DNA of 14,347 nucleotides from the NCBI GenBank assembly GCA_000435835.1, contig FR883409.1:1-14347 (forward strand), given 5' to 3'. Made by a program: the position numbers and the translations under genes. Of the stretch, positions 8,147 through 14,347 are shown piece after piece. The notes beneath the pieces were generated by a model. It had not been told where the DNA came from. It was given only the letters and a program-made list of their open reading frames with translations, and ran no database searches. The stretch is from Clostridium sp. CAG:221. Its GTDB lineage: Bacteria > Bacillota > Clostridia > Clostridiales > Clostridiaceae. Each line of letters begins with the position of its first letter. Position 1 is the first letter of the stretch.

Positions 8147-8761
8147 ATGAAAAAACCAGTAATAATAGGGGTAGGAGGTCCTGTTGGAAGTGGAAAAACT
8201 TTATTAATAGAAAGAATAACTAGATTAGCAAAAGATGAATATAAATTTGCAGTTATTACTAATGATATTTATACCAAGGAAGATGCTAAATTTTTAGTGA
8301 AGAATTCTGTGTTAAGTGAAGATAGAGTTATTGGAGTAGAGACAGGTGGGTGCCCACATACAGCAATAAGGGAAGATGCATCAATGAATTTTGCTGCTAT
8401 AGAAGAAATGAAAAGCAGATTTAATGATTTAGATATTATTTTTTTAGAAAGTGGTGGAGATAATTTAGCTGCAACCTTTAGTCCAGATTTAGTTGATTTT
8501 TCTATTTATATTATCGATGTGGCACAAGGTGAAAAGATTCCAAGAAAAGCAGGTCAGGGAATGATAAAGAGTGATTTGTTTATCATCAATAAAATAGATT
8601 TAGCTCCTTATGTTGGAGCAGATTTAGATGTTATGAGAAGAGATACATTAACATTTAGAAAAGAAAAGACATTTATATTTACTAATTTAAAAAAGGATGA
8701 AGGTGTAAATGAAGTCTTGTTGTGGATTAAAAAGAATTGTTTATTAGAAGGAATTAATTAA
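8147..8761 (+). CDS. ureG: Urease accessory GTPase UreG
   Basis: SIMIBI-class GTPase whose GTP hydrolysis drives nickel insertion into urease, 204 residues. P-loop GPVGSGKT (11-18), the nickel-binding Cys-Pro-His motif (69-71, in GGCPHTAIRED), ESGGDNLAATFSP (from residue 101) and the base-recognition motif NKID (148-151) are all present. I chose the ATG at 8147, six bases after AAAGGGTGA (8133-8141). An upstream in-frame GTG at 8138 lies within that ribosome binding site, and family members start at this MKKP-like position. The gap to ureF is 49 bases with no terminator, and ureD begins one base after the stop. Confidence 0.97.
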   Translation: MKKPVIIGVGGPVGSGKTLLIERITRLAKDEYKFAVITNDIYTKEDAKFLVKNSVLSEDRVIGVETGGCPHTAIREDASMNFAAIEEMKSRFNDLDIIFLESGGDNLAATFSPDLVDFSIYIIDVAQGEKIPRKAGQGMIKSDLFIINKIDLAPYVGADLDVMRRDTLTFRKEKTFIFTNLKKDEGVNEVLLWIKKNCLLEGIN

Positions 8762-8762
8762 T

Positions 8763-9596
8763 ATGAGTAACAGTAAGTATGCAGGAGAATTTGAAATAGT
8801 ATTGGAGAAAAAGAATGATAAAACTGTTATAAGTGAAAAAAGATTTGATGGTCTAATAAAATTATCTCCAACCATTCATCTTGATAGTGAAAAAATTTCA
8901 ACTTATTTTATAGTTGGCCTTGGAGGAGGATATGTTGAAGGTGAAAAATATAAATACAGCATTAATCTAAAGGAAGATGCAAGATCAATTATAACAACTC
9001 AAGCCTCTACAAAAGTATATAAATGTATACATGGAGAGAAAACTGAACAAGAAACGTTAATAAGTTTAGAGAAAAACAGCATCTTAGAGTATATAACAGA
9101 TAGTGTAATATTATATAAAGATGCAATTTATAAGCAGGTAAACAATATTTATATGGATGAAAGTTCAACACTAATATATAGTGATGGAATTACATCAGGA
9201 TGGTCAAAAGAAGGAGAAAAATTTCAATATAGTAGTGTTCAGTTGAAAACAAAAGTATATGTAAATAATAAAATAGTTCTATTAGATAATTTATTAATAA
9301 ATCCAAGAAAAGATGATGTTACTAAATTAGGTTTTTTTGAATGCTATGAAAATTTTGGAACATTACTTGTAATAAATAAAAATATTAATGTGGAAATTCT
9401 TGAGGATTTAAGAAATAATATTAATAATTTAAATTTGCCAATTTATTTTGGAATATCAGAACTTGAAGTAAGTGGATTTGTATTAAGAGTTTTGGGGAAT
9501 TTGACTCAAAATATAGAAAGTGCAATAAATTTATGTCATAACTTTGTAAGAAAGAAATTTTTAAACTCAAAAGAGTTATCTATACGTAAATATTAG
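8763..9596 (+). CDS. ureD: Urease accessory protein UreD (UreH)
   Basis: Scaffold protein that binds apo-urease and, with UreF and UreG, forms the channel through which nickel reaches the active site. It has 277 residues, normal for the family. Recognisable blocks are FIVGLGGGYVEGEKY near residues 47-61, the ITTQASTKVYK motif and LEYITDSVILYKDA. The order, with ureD last, is the one seen in staphylococci and in Clostridium perfringens. The ATG at 8763 follows AGAAGGA (8746-8752) and comes one base after the ureG stop. I see no terminator directly downstream, so transcription may run into the following region. Confidence 0.94.
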   Translation: MSNSKYAGEFEIVLEKKNDKTVISEKRFDGLIKLSPTIHLDSEKISTYFIVGLGGGYVEGEKYKYSINLKEDARSIITTQASTKVYKCIHGEKTEQETLISLEKNSILEYITDSVILYKDAIYKQVNNIYMDESSTLIYSDGITSGWSKEGEKFQYSSVQLKTKVYVNNKIVLLDNLLINPRKDDVTKLGFFECYENFGTLLVINKNINVEILEDLRNNINNLNLPIYFGISELEVSGFVLRVLGNLTQNIESAINLCHNFVRKKFLNSKELSIRKY

Positions 9597-9617
9597 TAGG
9601 ATAGGTTATGAATAAAG

Positions 9618-9707
9618 ATGTTAGGAATAGTTTTAATCAATAATGTTATTAGCAGGTTGTATAATATAGATGAAAAATCAGCTAGAATTAAAATAAAAAG
9701 CTCATAA
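9618..9707 (+). pseudogene. Possible scrap of a histidine-kinase ATPase domain
   Basis: A 29-codon frame reads GIVLINNVISRLYNIDEKSA and then ARIKIKSS before a stop. The pattern resembles the G2 box and following strand of LytS/YesM-type sensor kinases (GIGL-N-NV-RL, a short loop, then KIxS). It is too short to prove the identity. No ribosome binding site precedes the ATG, so I treat it as a gene scrap if it is anything. The flanking sequence (9597-9617 and 9708-9750) shows nothing I can name. Confidence 0.25.
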
Positions 9708-9765
9708 TTTCTCCACAATTGTTTTGTAAACTTAAGAAGTAAACTGATTAAGGAGTGTGATTTAT

Positions 9766-9855
9766 ATGGATGATATACCTTTAGGAAATAATGAAATAAA
9801 AATATTAAATAGGATAAGTAGTTCATATATGGCACAATGTTTTAAATTTAAATAA
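9766..9855 (+). CDS. Small ORF, 29 aa, with a good ribosome binding site
   Basis: The ATG at 9766 lies ten bases after AAGGAG (9750-9755), and the frame reads MDDIPLGNNEIKILNRISSS before ending in YMAQCFKFK. I do not recognise it. It is hydrophilic, with no signal peptide or membrane segment. It may be a real small protein, a leader peptide for the magnesium transporter gene 46 bases downstream, or the 5' stub of a deleted gene whose ribosome binding site survived. A ten-base stretch inside it (TATGGCACAA, 9828-9837) recurs exactly at the transporter start (9901-9910), which hints at a local duplication or deletion. Confidence 0.35.
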   Translation: MDDIPLGNNEIKILNRISSSYMAQCFKFK

Positions 9856-9901
9856 TCTTACTAATTTACTTGTGTATATATGAACTCTAAAGGAGGAAAT
9901 T

Positions 9902-10555
9902 ATGGCACAAGAATTATTAAGAGCAGTTCAAGAAAACAAAATGAGTGAATTAAGTCAACATTTAGATAAAAAATCTAAACAAAAGATGGATACTATTGAG
10001 AAAACTGAACAACTATATTTAAAAACTTCAGTTTGGACATTAGCAAAAAATAGAATAGTATGGCTTTTAATATTAATGATATCAGCAACAGTTACTGGAG
10101 CAATAATTCAAGGCTTTGAAGATGTTCTTCAATCAGTAGTAATATTAGCATCATTTATTCCAATGCTTATGGATAATGGTGGAAATTCAGGTTCTCAATC
10201 ATCTACGTTGATTATAAGAGGATTAGCACTTGGAGAAATAACAACAAAAGATATTTTTAAAGTAATATTTAAAGAATTTAAAGTAAGTATAGTTGTTGCT
10301 AGTATTTTATCATCAGTTAATTTCTTAAGGTTATATTTCTTTACTAGTGCAGGATTTATGGTTTCACTTACAGTATGTGTAAGTTTATTTTTTACTATAG
10401 TGTTAGCTAAAGTTGTAGGAGGAATTTTACCTATAATATCAAAAAAACTAAACTTAGACCCAGCAATAATGGCAAGTCCTCTTATTACAACAATAGTAGA
10501 TGCCTTTGCATTAATTGTTTACTTTGCTTTTGCAAAACTACTTTTAGGAATATAA
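9902..10555 (+). CDS. Short MgtE-type magnesium transporter (membrane domain only)
   Basis: Divalent-cation channel domain of the MgtE/SLC41 family, 217 residues. After a charged N-terminus (1-35), the entry YLKTSVWTLAKNRIVWLL starts the first helix. The pore signature PMLMDNGGNSGSQSSTLIIR (87-106) follows, and the last helix has DPAIMASPLITTIVDA with Asp200 at the position of the ion-binding aspartate of Thermus MgtE. About five membrane segments are visible. Full MgtE is about 450 residues and has an N domain plus two CBS domains that sense cytosolic magnesium and close the pore. Both are absent here, with only about 20 residues (MAQELLRAVQENKMSELSQH) resembling the very start of an N domain. 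The ATG follows a strong AAAGGAGG (9889-9896). No M-box-like riboswitch is recognisable upstream. It may be an ungated transporter or an in-frame deletion product. Confidence 0.85.
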   Translation: MAQELLRAVQENKMSELSQHLDKKSKQKMDTIEKTEQLYLKTSVWTLAKNRIVWLLILMISATVTGAIIQGFEDVLQSVVILASFIPMLMDNGGNSGSQSSTLIIRGLALGEITTKDIFKVIFKEFKVSIVVASILSSVNFLRLYFFTSAGFMVSLTVCVSLFFTIVLAKVVGGILPIISKKLNLDPAIMASPLITTIVDAFALIVYFAFAKLLLGI

Positions 10556-10562
10556 TAGTTAT

Positions 10563-10601
10563 AAAAAGTTGTCTTTAAGATATATTTAAGGGCAACTTTT
10601 T
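10563..10601 (+). terminator. Rho-independent terminator after the magnesium transporter gene
   Basis: AAAAAGTTGTC (10563-10573) pairs with GGCAACTTTTT (10591-10601), with one G-T wobble. The stem can be extended inward through TTTAA and TTAAG to leave a short loop. The 3' arm ends in five T. It separates the transporter gene from the two-component genes. Confidence 0.75.
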
Positions 10602-10657
10602 AAATGTTATAAAAAAATAGTTATAAAATAAAAGAAAAAACTTTTTGGAGGGTAACA

Positions 10658-11344
10658 ATGACTAATATATTAATAGTTGATGATAAAGAAAAAATATGTG
10701 AATTTATAAAAGCTTTTTTAGATAATGAAGGATATTATGCAGATGTTGCTTATGATGGTAAAAGTGCTATAGATAAAATAAATTCAAAAAAATATGATTT
10801 AATAATATTAGATAGAATGCTTCCATATGTGAGTGGGGAAGAAATATGTAAATATATAAGAAGTAAATCAGAAGTTCCTATAATTATGTTAACAGCTAAA
10901 ATTGAAGATGAAGATAAGATTGATGGATTTCATTTAGGGTGCGATGATTACATTTGTAAGCCTTTTAATATAAGTGAATTAATATTGAGAGTTAAAGCAG
11001 TTTTGAAAAGATGTAATATTACTAGTTATGACAATGAAATAATAAAGTATGGGGAAGAATTAGAAGTAAATACTTCCACTCATGAAGTTAAGGTTAAGGG
11101 AAAAGAAGTTATATTAACAAATACTGAATATAAAATATTACTTACATTAATAAATAATCCTAAAAAAATATATTCAAGAGAAAAGTTACTAGAAAGTACT
11201 ATTGAGGGATATTATGAAAAAGGTGATCGAGCTATAGACAGCCATATAAAAAATTTAAGACAAAAAATAGAAGAGGATTCAAGGAATCCTAAAATAATTC
11301 AAACTGTTTATGGGGTAGGATATAGGTTTGGATTACAAAAGTAA
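10658..11344 (+). CDS. OmpR/PhoB-family response regulator
   Basis: DNA-binding transcription regulator activated by phosphorylation, 228 residues. The receiver domain (about 1-115) has the acidic pair Asp8-Asp9, the phosphoacceptor Asp52 in ILDRMLP, Thr79 and Lys101 in the KPF motif, so it is complete. The C-terminal winged-helix domain (about 130-226) carries LTNTEYKILLTL, the YSREKLLE block, the recognition-helix region DRAIDSHIKNLRQKI and the final VYGVGYRFG. The ATG at 10658 follows GGAGGG (10647-10652). Its stop overlaps the TTG start of the partner kinase by 17 bases, the usual arrangement. That kinase is broken, so the regulator may now depend on another kinase or small phosphodonors. 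Its target is unknown; the surface-protein gene downstream is a candidate by proximity only. Confidence 0.93.
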   Translation: MTNILIVDDKEKICEFIKAFLDNEGYYADVAYDGKSAIDKINSKKYDLIILDRMLPYVSGEEICKYIRSKSEVPIIMLTAKIEDEDKIDGFHLGCDDYICKPFNISELILRVKAVLKRCNITSYDNEIIKYGEELEVNTSTHEVKVKGKEVILTNTEYKILLTLINNPKKIYSREKLLESTIEGYYEKGDRAIDSHIKNLRQKIEEDSRNPKIIQTVYGVGYRFGLQK

Positions 11345-12246
11345 ATTAAAGTCAATAAATAGCAAACTTATAATATCTTTCACACTTATTATGATTGCAA
11401 CAATTTTATCAATAAAGTTGTTTGTTAATACAATTTTTAAAGATTCTTTTGAAAAGTATGTTGATGATAGCAATAAAGTAGAAGTAAATCACTTAATTGA
11501 ATTTGACTTAAAAAACCTATATACAAATGAAAGTTGGAACACTGAGTTTATAGAGAATTTAGGAATAGAAGCCATTAGAAAAGGTATTGCAATTGAAATA
11601 TATGATAAAAATGATAATAAGGTATGGAGTGTATTTGAAGATGAAAAAGTATTATCAGATAAAACTTTAAATGATATAAGTAAAAATATGAAAAGTATAG
11701 AAAAGCAATGGGATAATTATTTTGAAGAGTTAAAAGTTGATATTAATGATGATGAGAGGAATATTTTAGTGGGGTATGCGTATATAGGTCATTATGCATC
11801 TACTTATTATATGGAAAATGATGTTGAATTTTTTAATGCTATAAATAGGATTATAATTATAATAGGAGTTATTTCAATATCCAGTATTATAATAATTTCA
11901 ATAATAATATCCTGATAAAGAAAAATTTGCTCAAGTAATTATAAATATATTATCTAATGCTATTAAATATAATAATGGAAATAATGAGATATATATTAGA
12001 GTTTTTAAGAAAAATAATAGTATCAATATAAGTATTAAAGATAGTGGAATTGGTATACCAAAAAGTGAATACAAGAATATATTTGAACGTTTTTATAGAT
12101 TAGATAAATCAAGAGGTGCTAATGAGAAAGGAGCTGGAGTAGGACTTACAATAGCAAAATCAATAGTAAATGCTCATGGAGGAGAAATAGAAGTTTATAG
12201 TGAAATTAATAAGGGTTCTGAATTTATAATAAGTTTACAAAGTTAA
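11328..12246 (+). pseudogene. Sensor histidine kinase broken by an internal deletion
   Basis: The 5' part (11328-11915) starts at a TTG seven bases after GGGGTAGGA and encodes 195 residues: TM1 (about 13-33), an extracellular sensor domain (34-172) and a second membrane segment (174-195), inside which it hits TGA (11913-11915). From 11911, in the +1 frame, the sequence encodes 111 residues of the kinase C-terminus up to TAA at 12244-12246: N box QVIINILSNAIKYN, G1 box DSGIGIP, F box FERFYRLDKSR and G2 box GAGVGLTIAKSIVNAHGG. The HAMP linker, the dimerisation helix with the phosphorylated histidine and the first part of the ATPase domain are missing, roughly 150 residues. The 3' part has no start codon or ribosome binding site. 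The membrane-sensor stub could still be translated but cannot signal by phosphotransfer. Confidence 0.88.
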
Positions 12247-12500
12247 AATATTATATAAAAATTAAATATGTAAGTTTATAACCTAAACATAATATGGGGT
12301 ATAATGAGCTTGATAACCGAGTCCTGGTAAGCATAGCATAAAGATTATTAACGAGTGGTTAAAAATTAACTATAGAAAAATATTCAGATATTGTTAGACT
12401 TAACGAATATAAAAATATTGAGTATATATAGTTTAAATTATAAGAAAGGGGGCTATATATCAAAATATAAATTATATTTTGATATATAGTAATTAATCAT
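12247..12500 (+). other. Gene-free leader upstream of the surface protein, with structured elements
   Basis: No ORF worth reporting. A TATAAT (12300-12305) is present but lacks a good -35. The region 12308-12332 can fold with GCTT (12308-12311) pairing AAGC (12329-12332) and ACC (12316-12318) pairing GGT (12326-12328). The stretch is visibly richer in G/C than its surroundings, down to about 12358, and looks like structured RNA, but I cannot match it to a riboswitch class I know. A short repeat, TTAACGA, occurs at 12349-12355 and 12400-12406. The 3' end holds the Shine-Dalgarno and hairpin described separately. Confidence 0.4.
12446..12500 (+). promoter_or_regulatory. Ribosome binding site separated from its start codon by a perfect inverted repeat
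   Basis: AAGGGGG (12446-12452) is the only Shine-Dalgarno-like sequence before the ATG at 12501, but it ends 48 bases upstream. The first 37 of those bases (12453-12489) are a perfect inverted repeat: left arm CTATATATCAAAATATAA, one central A at 12471, then its exact complement. If folded, the remaining spacer is 11 bases, close to normal. There is no T tract after it, so it is not a terminator. An upstream copy of ATATATAG (12424-12431) could compete with the right arm (12482-12489) for pairing with CTATATAT (12453-12460). Confidence 0.7.
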
Positions 12501-14347
12501 ATGAAAAAATATAGTAAAAAAGTATTAGCAGCATCAAGTGTAATTACAGTTTTGGCTAACAATATAACTATAGCTAATGCCTCAGAATTAATTACAAGTA
12601 ATGATGAATTTAATAAAAGTGTTTTATTAGAGAATCATCAAAGTACTGGGAAAAAAATATATGTTAAACAAATTCATGATGGAGTAGAAAATGGATCTGA
12701 AAGTAATCCATATAAAAGTTTTAGTACTGCTTATGAACAAGCAAAGGACGGAGATACAATTGTTTTAAATGGAAATGTAACTATTCTTGGGCAAGGAAGT
12801 GATGGAGCAGCTCCATTTATATGTAAAAAGAATATTACTATTGAAGGTATGGAAGGAACAGATGCTACATTAAACTCTAGAACTTCATTTCAATTAGAAG
12901 CGGATGTTGTACTTAAAAATTTTGCATGGTCTTTTCCAGGAGTGTCTGTAGATAATAGAGGAATATTTTTAAATGGTCATAAGTTAGTTATGAATAATGT
13001 TTCAGTTGAAAGTTCAACAGAAAAGAGTTGGCCAACAGTATATGGTAGTTCATCTGAAAGTATAAATAATAATGATTCAGAATTAGTAGTAGATAATACA
13101 ACAGGAAAAAATACTATTTTTGAAAATATTTATGCTGGAAGTTATACAGGGAATTATACTGGAAATGTAACATTAAAGCTAAATAGTGGAGTTAAAATAT
13201 TAGAAGATATTTATGCCAATGGAGTAAATGGTGGTGTAAATGGAAATATTAATATTAGTATTGGAGATATTTTTGCTAATAGTTTTAAGAAAGCAAGTAA
13301 TCTTGGGCAAGCTAATTTAACTTTAAATAACCATAATGGTATGGCTGGAAGAACTATTTTAGGTTTTAAAGACATTACATTAAACAATAGTAGTATTAAA
13401 ATAAATGATGAATCTAATTTTGATGAAGTTAATGGAAGTTTAAGTTTATTAGGAGATAGTAAATTAGATATATCAGCTAAAACAAATACATTAGATATTA
13501 AAGGTAACCTTTTAGGTGAAAATTCATCAAAGATAATTTTTTCTGAAAGTGGATCAATCAATGTAGAAGGTGCATTAAATGGAACACTTGAATTAAGAAC
13601 AGAGGGAAAGGATGCACAAACTTCAGGAATGATATTAGTAGATCATAAATATATTTCTGCATCTAATAATTCTACTGGACAAGTAATGTTTAAGCCATAT
13701 TGGAATCAAACAATGTATGAATTAAAGTGTGAAAATGTTGATAATAAAAAACAATGGATTACTAGAGTTACAGATAAGCCTAAATTAGATAAAGTAGAAA
13801 TAGAAGGAGAAAATAGAATTGATTTAAGTAATTATAGAGAAGAAGTTTATAATTTAGTATTTAAAGATATAAATGATAATTTACTAGAATACACTCCAAT
13901 ATTTGATTATAAAATTTTAGGGGTAGATGGACAAGAAGTATCAGAAGATGATATGTATTTTGAAGTTTTAGAAATGCAAAATGAAATGATTATTGAAATA
14001 TATAATCCAAACTTACCTGTAGGAGATTATAAAATTATACTTACAGATACTTTAACTGGTAAAGAATTTATTCATGTAATTAAATTGTATAATAATGAAG
14101 AATCAGTTGTTACATTTGATTTTAATGGTGGTCATCAAAAAGATAACGTAGATATAAATAAAGCCTATTTTTCAGTAGCAAAAGATACATTAATAAATAA
14201 AATTGATGATCCAATAAGAAACGGGTATACATTTGAAGGTTGGTATACAGATACAAACTTTACAACTGAATGGGATTTTGAAAATGATAGTGTAAAGGAA
14301 GATGACATAACATTATATGCAAAATGGACAAAAAATAGCTATGATGT
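12501..14347 (+). CDS. Secreted surface protein with beta-helix-like region and InlB-type repeat (3' end outside window)
   Basis: An open frame of 615 codons reaches the window edge without a stop. Residues 1-27 are a signal peptide (MKKYSKK, a hydrophobic core, then ANA before Ser28). Residues from about 52 carry the opening typical of parallel beta-helix/pectin-lyase-like proteins (NPYKSFSTAYEQAKDGDTIV), followed by repeated Asn/Gly-rich strands with regular turns (GNVTL, GNINIS, ANLTLNN, GSLSLLGDS) up to about residue 380. About 428-533 looks like an immunoglobulin-like module. Residues 536-611 (VTFDFNGG, then NGYTFEGWYTD and ITLYAKW) are a Listeria-Bacteroides (InlB B, Flg_new) repeat, and more copies probably follow. 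Such proteins are usually anchored to the cell wall and act in adhesion, but the anchor and any enzymatic domain would lie beyond the window. Confidence 0.88.
   Translation, partial: MKKYSKKVLAASSVITVLANNITIANASELITSNDEFNKSVLLENHQSTGKKIYVKQIHDGVENGSESNPYKSFSTAYEQAKDGDTIVLNGNVTILGQGSDGAAPFICKKNITIEGMEGTDATLNSRTSFQLEADVVLKNFAWSFPGVSVDNRGIFLNGHKLVMNNVSVESSTEKSWPTVYGSSSESINNNDSELVVDNTTGKNTIFENIYAGSYTGNYTGNVTLKLNSGVKILEDIYANGVNGGVNGNINISIGDIFANSFKKASNLGQANLTLNNHNGMAGRTILGFKDITLNNSSIKINDESNFDEVNGSLSLLGDSKLDISAKTNTLDIKGNLLGENSSKIIFSESGSINVEGALNGTLELRTEGKDAQTSGMILVDHKYISASNNSTGQVMFKPYWNQTMYELKCENVDNKKQWITRVTDKPKLDKVEIEGENRIDLSNYREEVYNLVFKDINDNLLEYTPIFDYKILGVDGQEVSEDDMYFEVLEMQNEMIIEIYNPNLPVGDYKIILTDTLTGKEFIHVIKLYNNEESVVTFDFNGGHQKDNVDINKAYFSVAKDTLINKIDDPIRNGYTFEGWYTDTNFTTEWDFENDSVKEDDITLYAKWTKNSYD

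Noticed and set aside
9593..9835. 80-codon frame on the minus strand between ureD and the magnesium transporter gene
   Set aside because: GTG start without a ribosome binding site, composition dictated by AT-rich DNA, no recognisable domain, and it opposes the small ORF that does have a good ribosome binding site.
9708..9901. Possible M-box magnesium riboswitch before the MgtE-type gene
   Set aside because: None of the conserved M-box segments is visible, and the leader is interrupted by a small ORF.
12453..12489. The inverted repeat as a rho-independent terminator
   Set aside because: The stem is almost pure A/T with no GC-rich base, no T tract follows, and it lies after the Shine-Dalgarno sequence of the gene.
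13211..13561. 116-codon minus-strand frame inside the surface-protein gene
   Set aside because: It mirrors the plus-strand coding sequence, has no family resemblance and lies wholly inside a convincing gene.

Overview
The window is very AT-rich DNA with Shine-Dalgarno sites of the AAAGGAGG type, a typical lipobox, some GTG and TTG start codons, and FecCD-, Ure- and OmpR-type genes that look firmicute. It most likely comes from a low-GC member of the Clostridiaceae (Clostridium or a close relative such as Sarcina). I cannot fix the species from the sequence alone. Every convincing gene is on the + strand.

Layout. (1) 128-3944: a four-gene iron(III)-chelate ABC importer (lipoprotein, two FecCD-type permeases, ATPase). 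A sigma-A-like promoter precedes it, overlapped and followed by two Fur-box-like sequences, and a perfect palindromic terminator closes it. (2) 4058-4381: a fragment of a CbiM/NikM nickel/cobalt permease that has lost both ends. (3) 4530-9596: a complete urease operon, ureA-B-C-E-F-G-D, with all active-site residues present in UreC. (4) 9597-9901: a gene-poor stretch with a possible histidine-kinase scrap and one small ORF with a good ribosome binding site. (5) 9902-10555: a magnesium transporter reduced to the MgtE membrane domain, followed by a terminator. (6) 10658-12246: an OmpR-type response regulator and its histidine kinase, which is broken by an internal, frame-changing deletion. (7) 12247-12500: a structured-looking leader. 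(8) 12501 to the window end: the first 615 codons of a secreted, probably cell-wall-attached protein with a signal peptide, a beta-helix-like region and an InlB-type repeat. It runs off the window.

How the parts fit. Urease hydrolyses urea to ammonia and carbon dioxide and needs nickel. UreE, UreF, UreG and UreD insert the metal. The dead NikM-like remnant directly upstream suggests that a dedicated nickel importer was once linked to the operon and has been lost. The iron importer is probably iron-repressed through Fur. The response regulator has lost its normal cognate kinase but remains intact next to the surface-protein gene.

I did not find a clearly new multi-gene system. The most unusual signal is a perfect 18-bp inverted repeat placed exactly between a strong Shine-Dalgarno sequence and the ATG of the surface protein. 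If it folds in the mRNA, it brings the two to normal spacing, and it could also refold with an upstream repeat. Other points worth a look are the CA repeat that encodes His-Thr-His in both the ureE and ureF frames, the regulatory-domain-free MgtE, and gene remnants on both sides of the urease operon.
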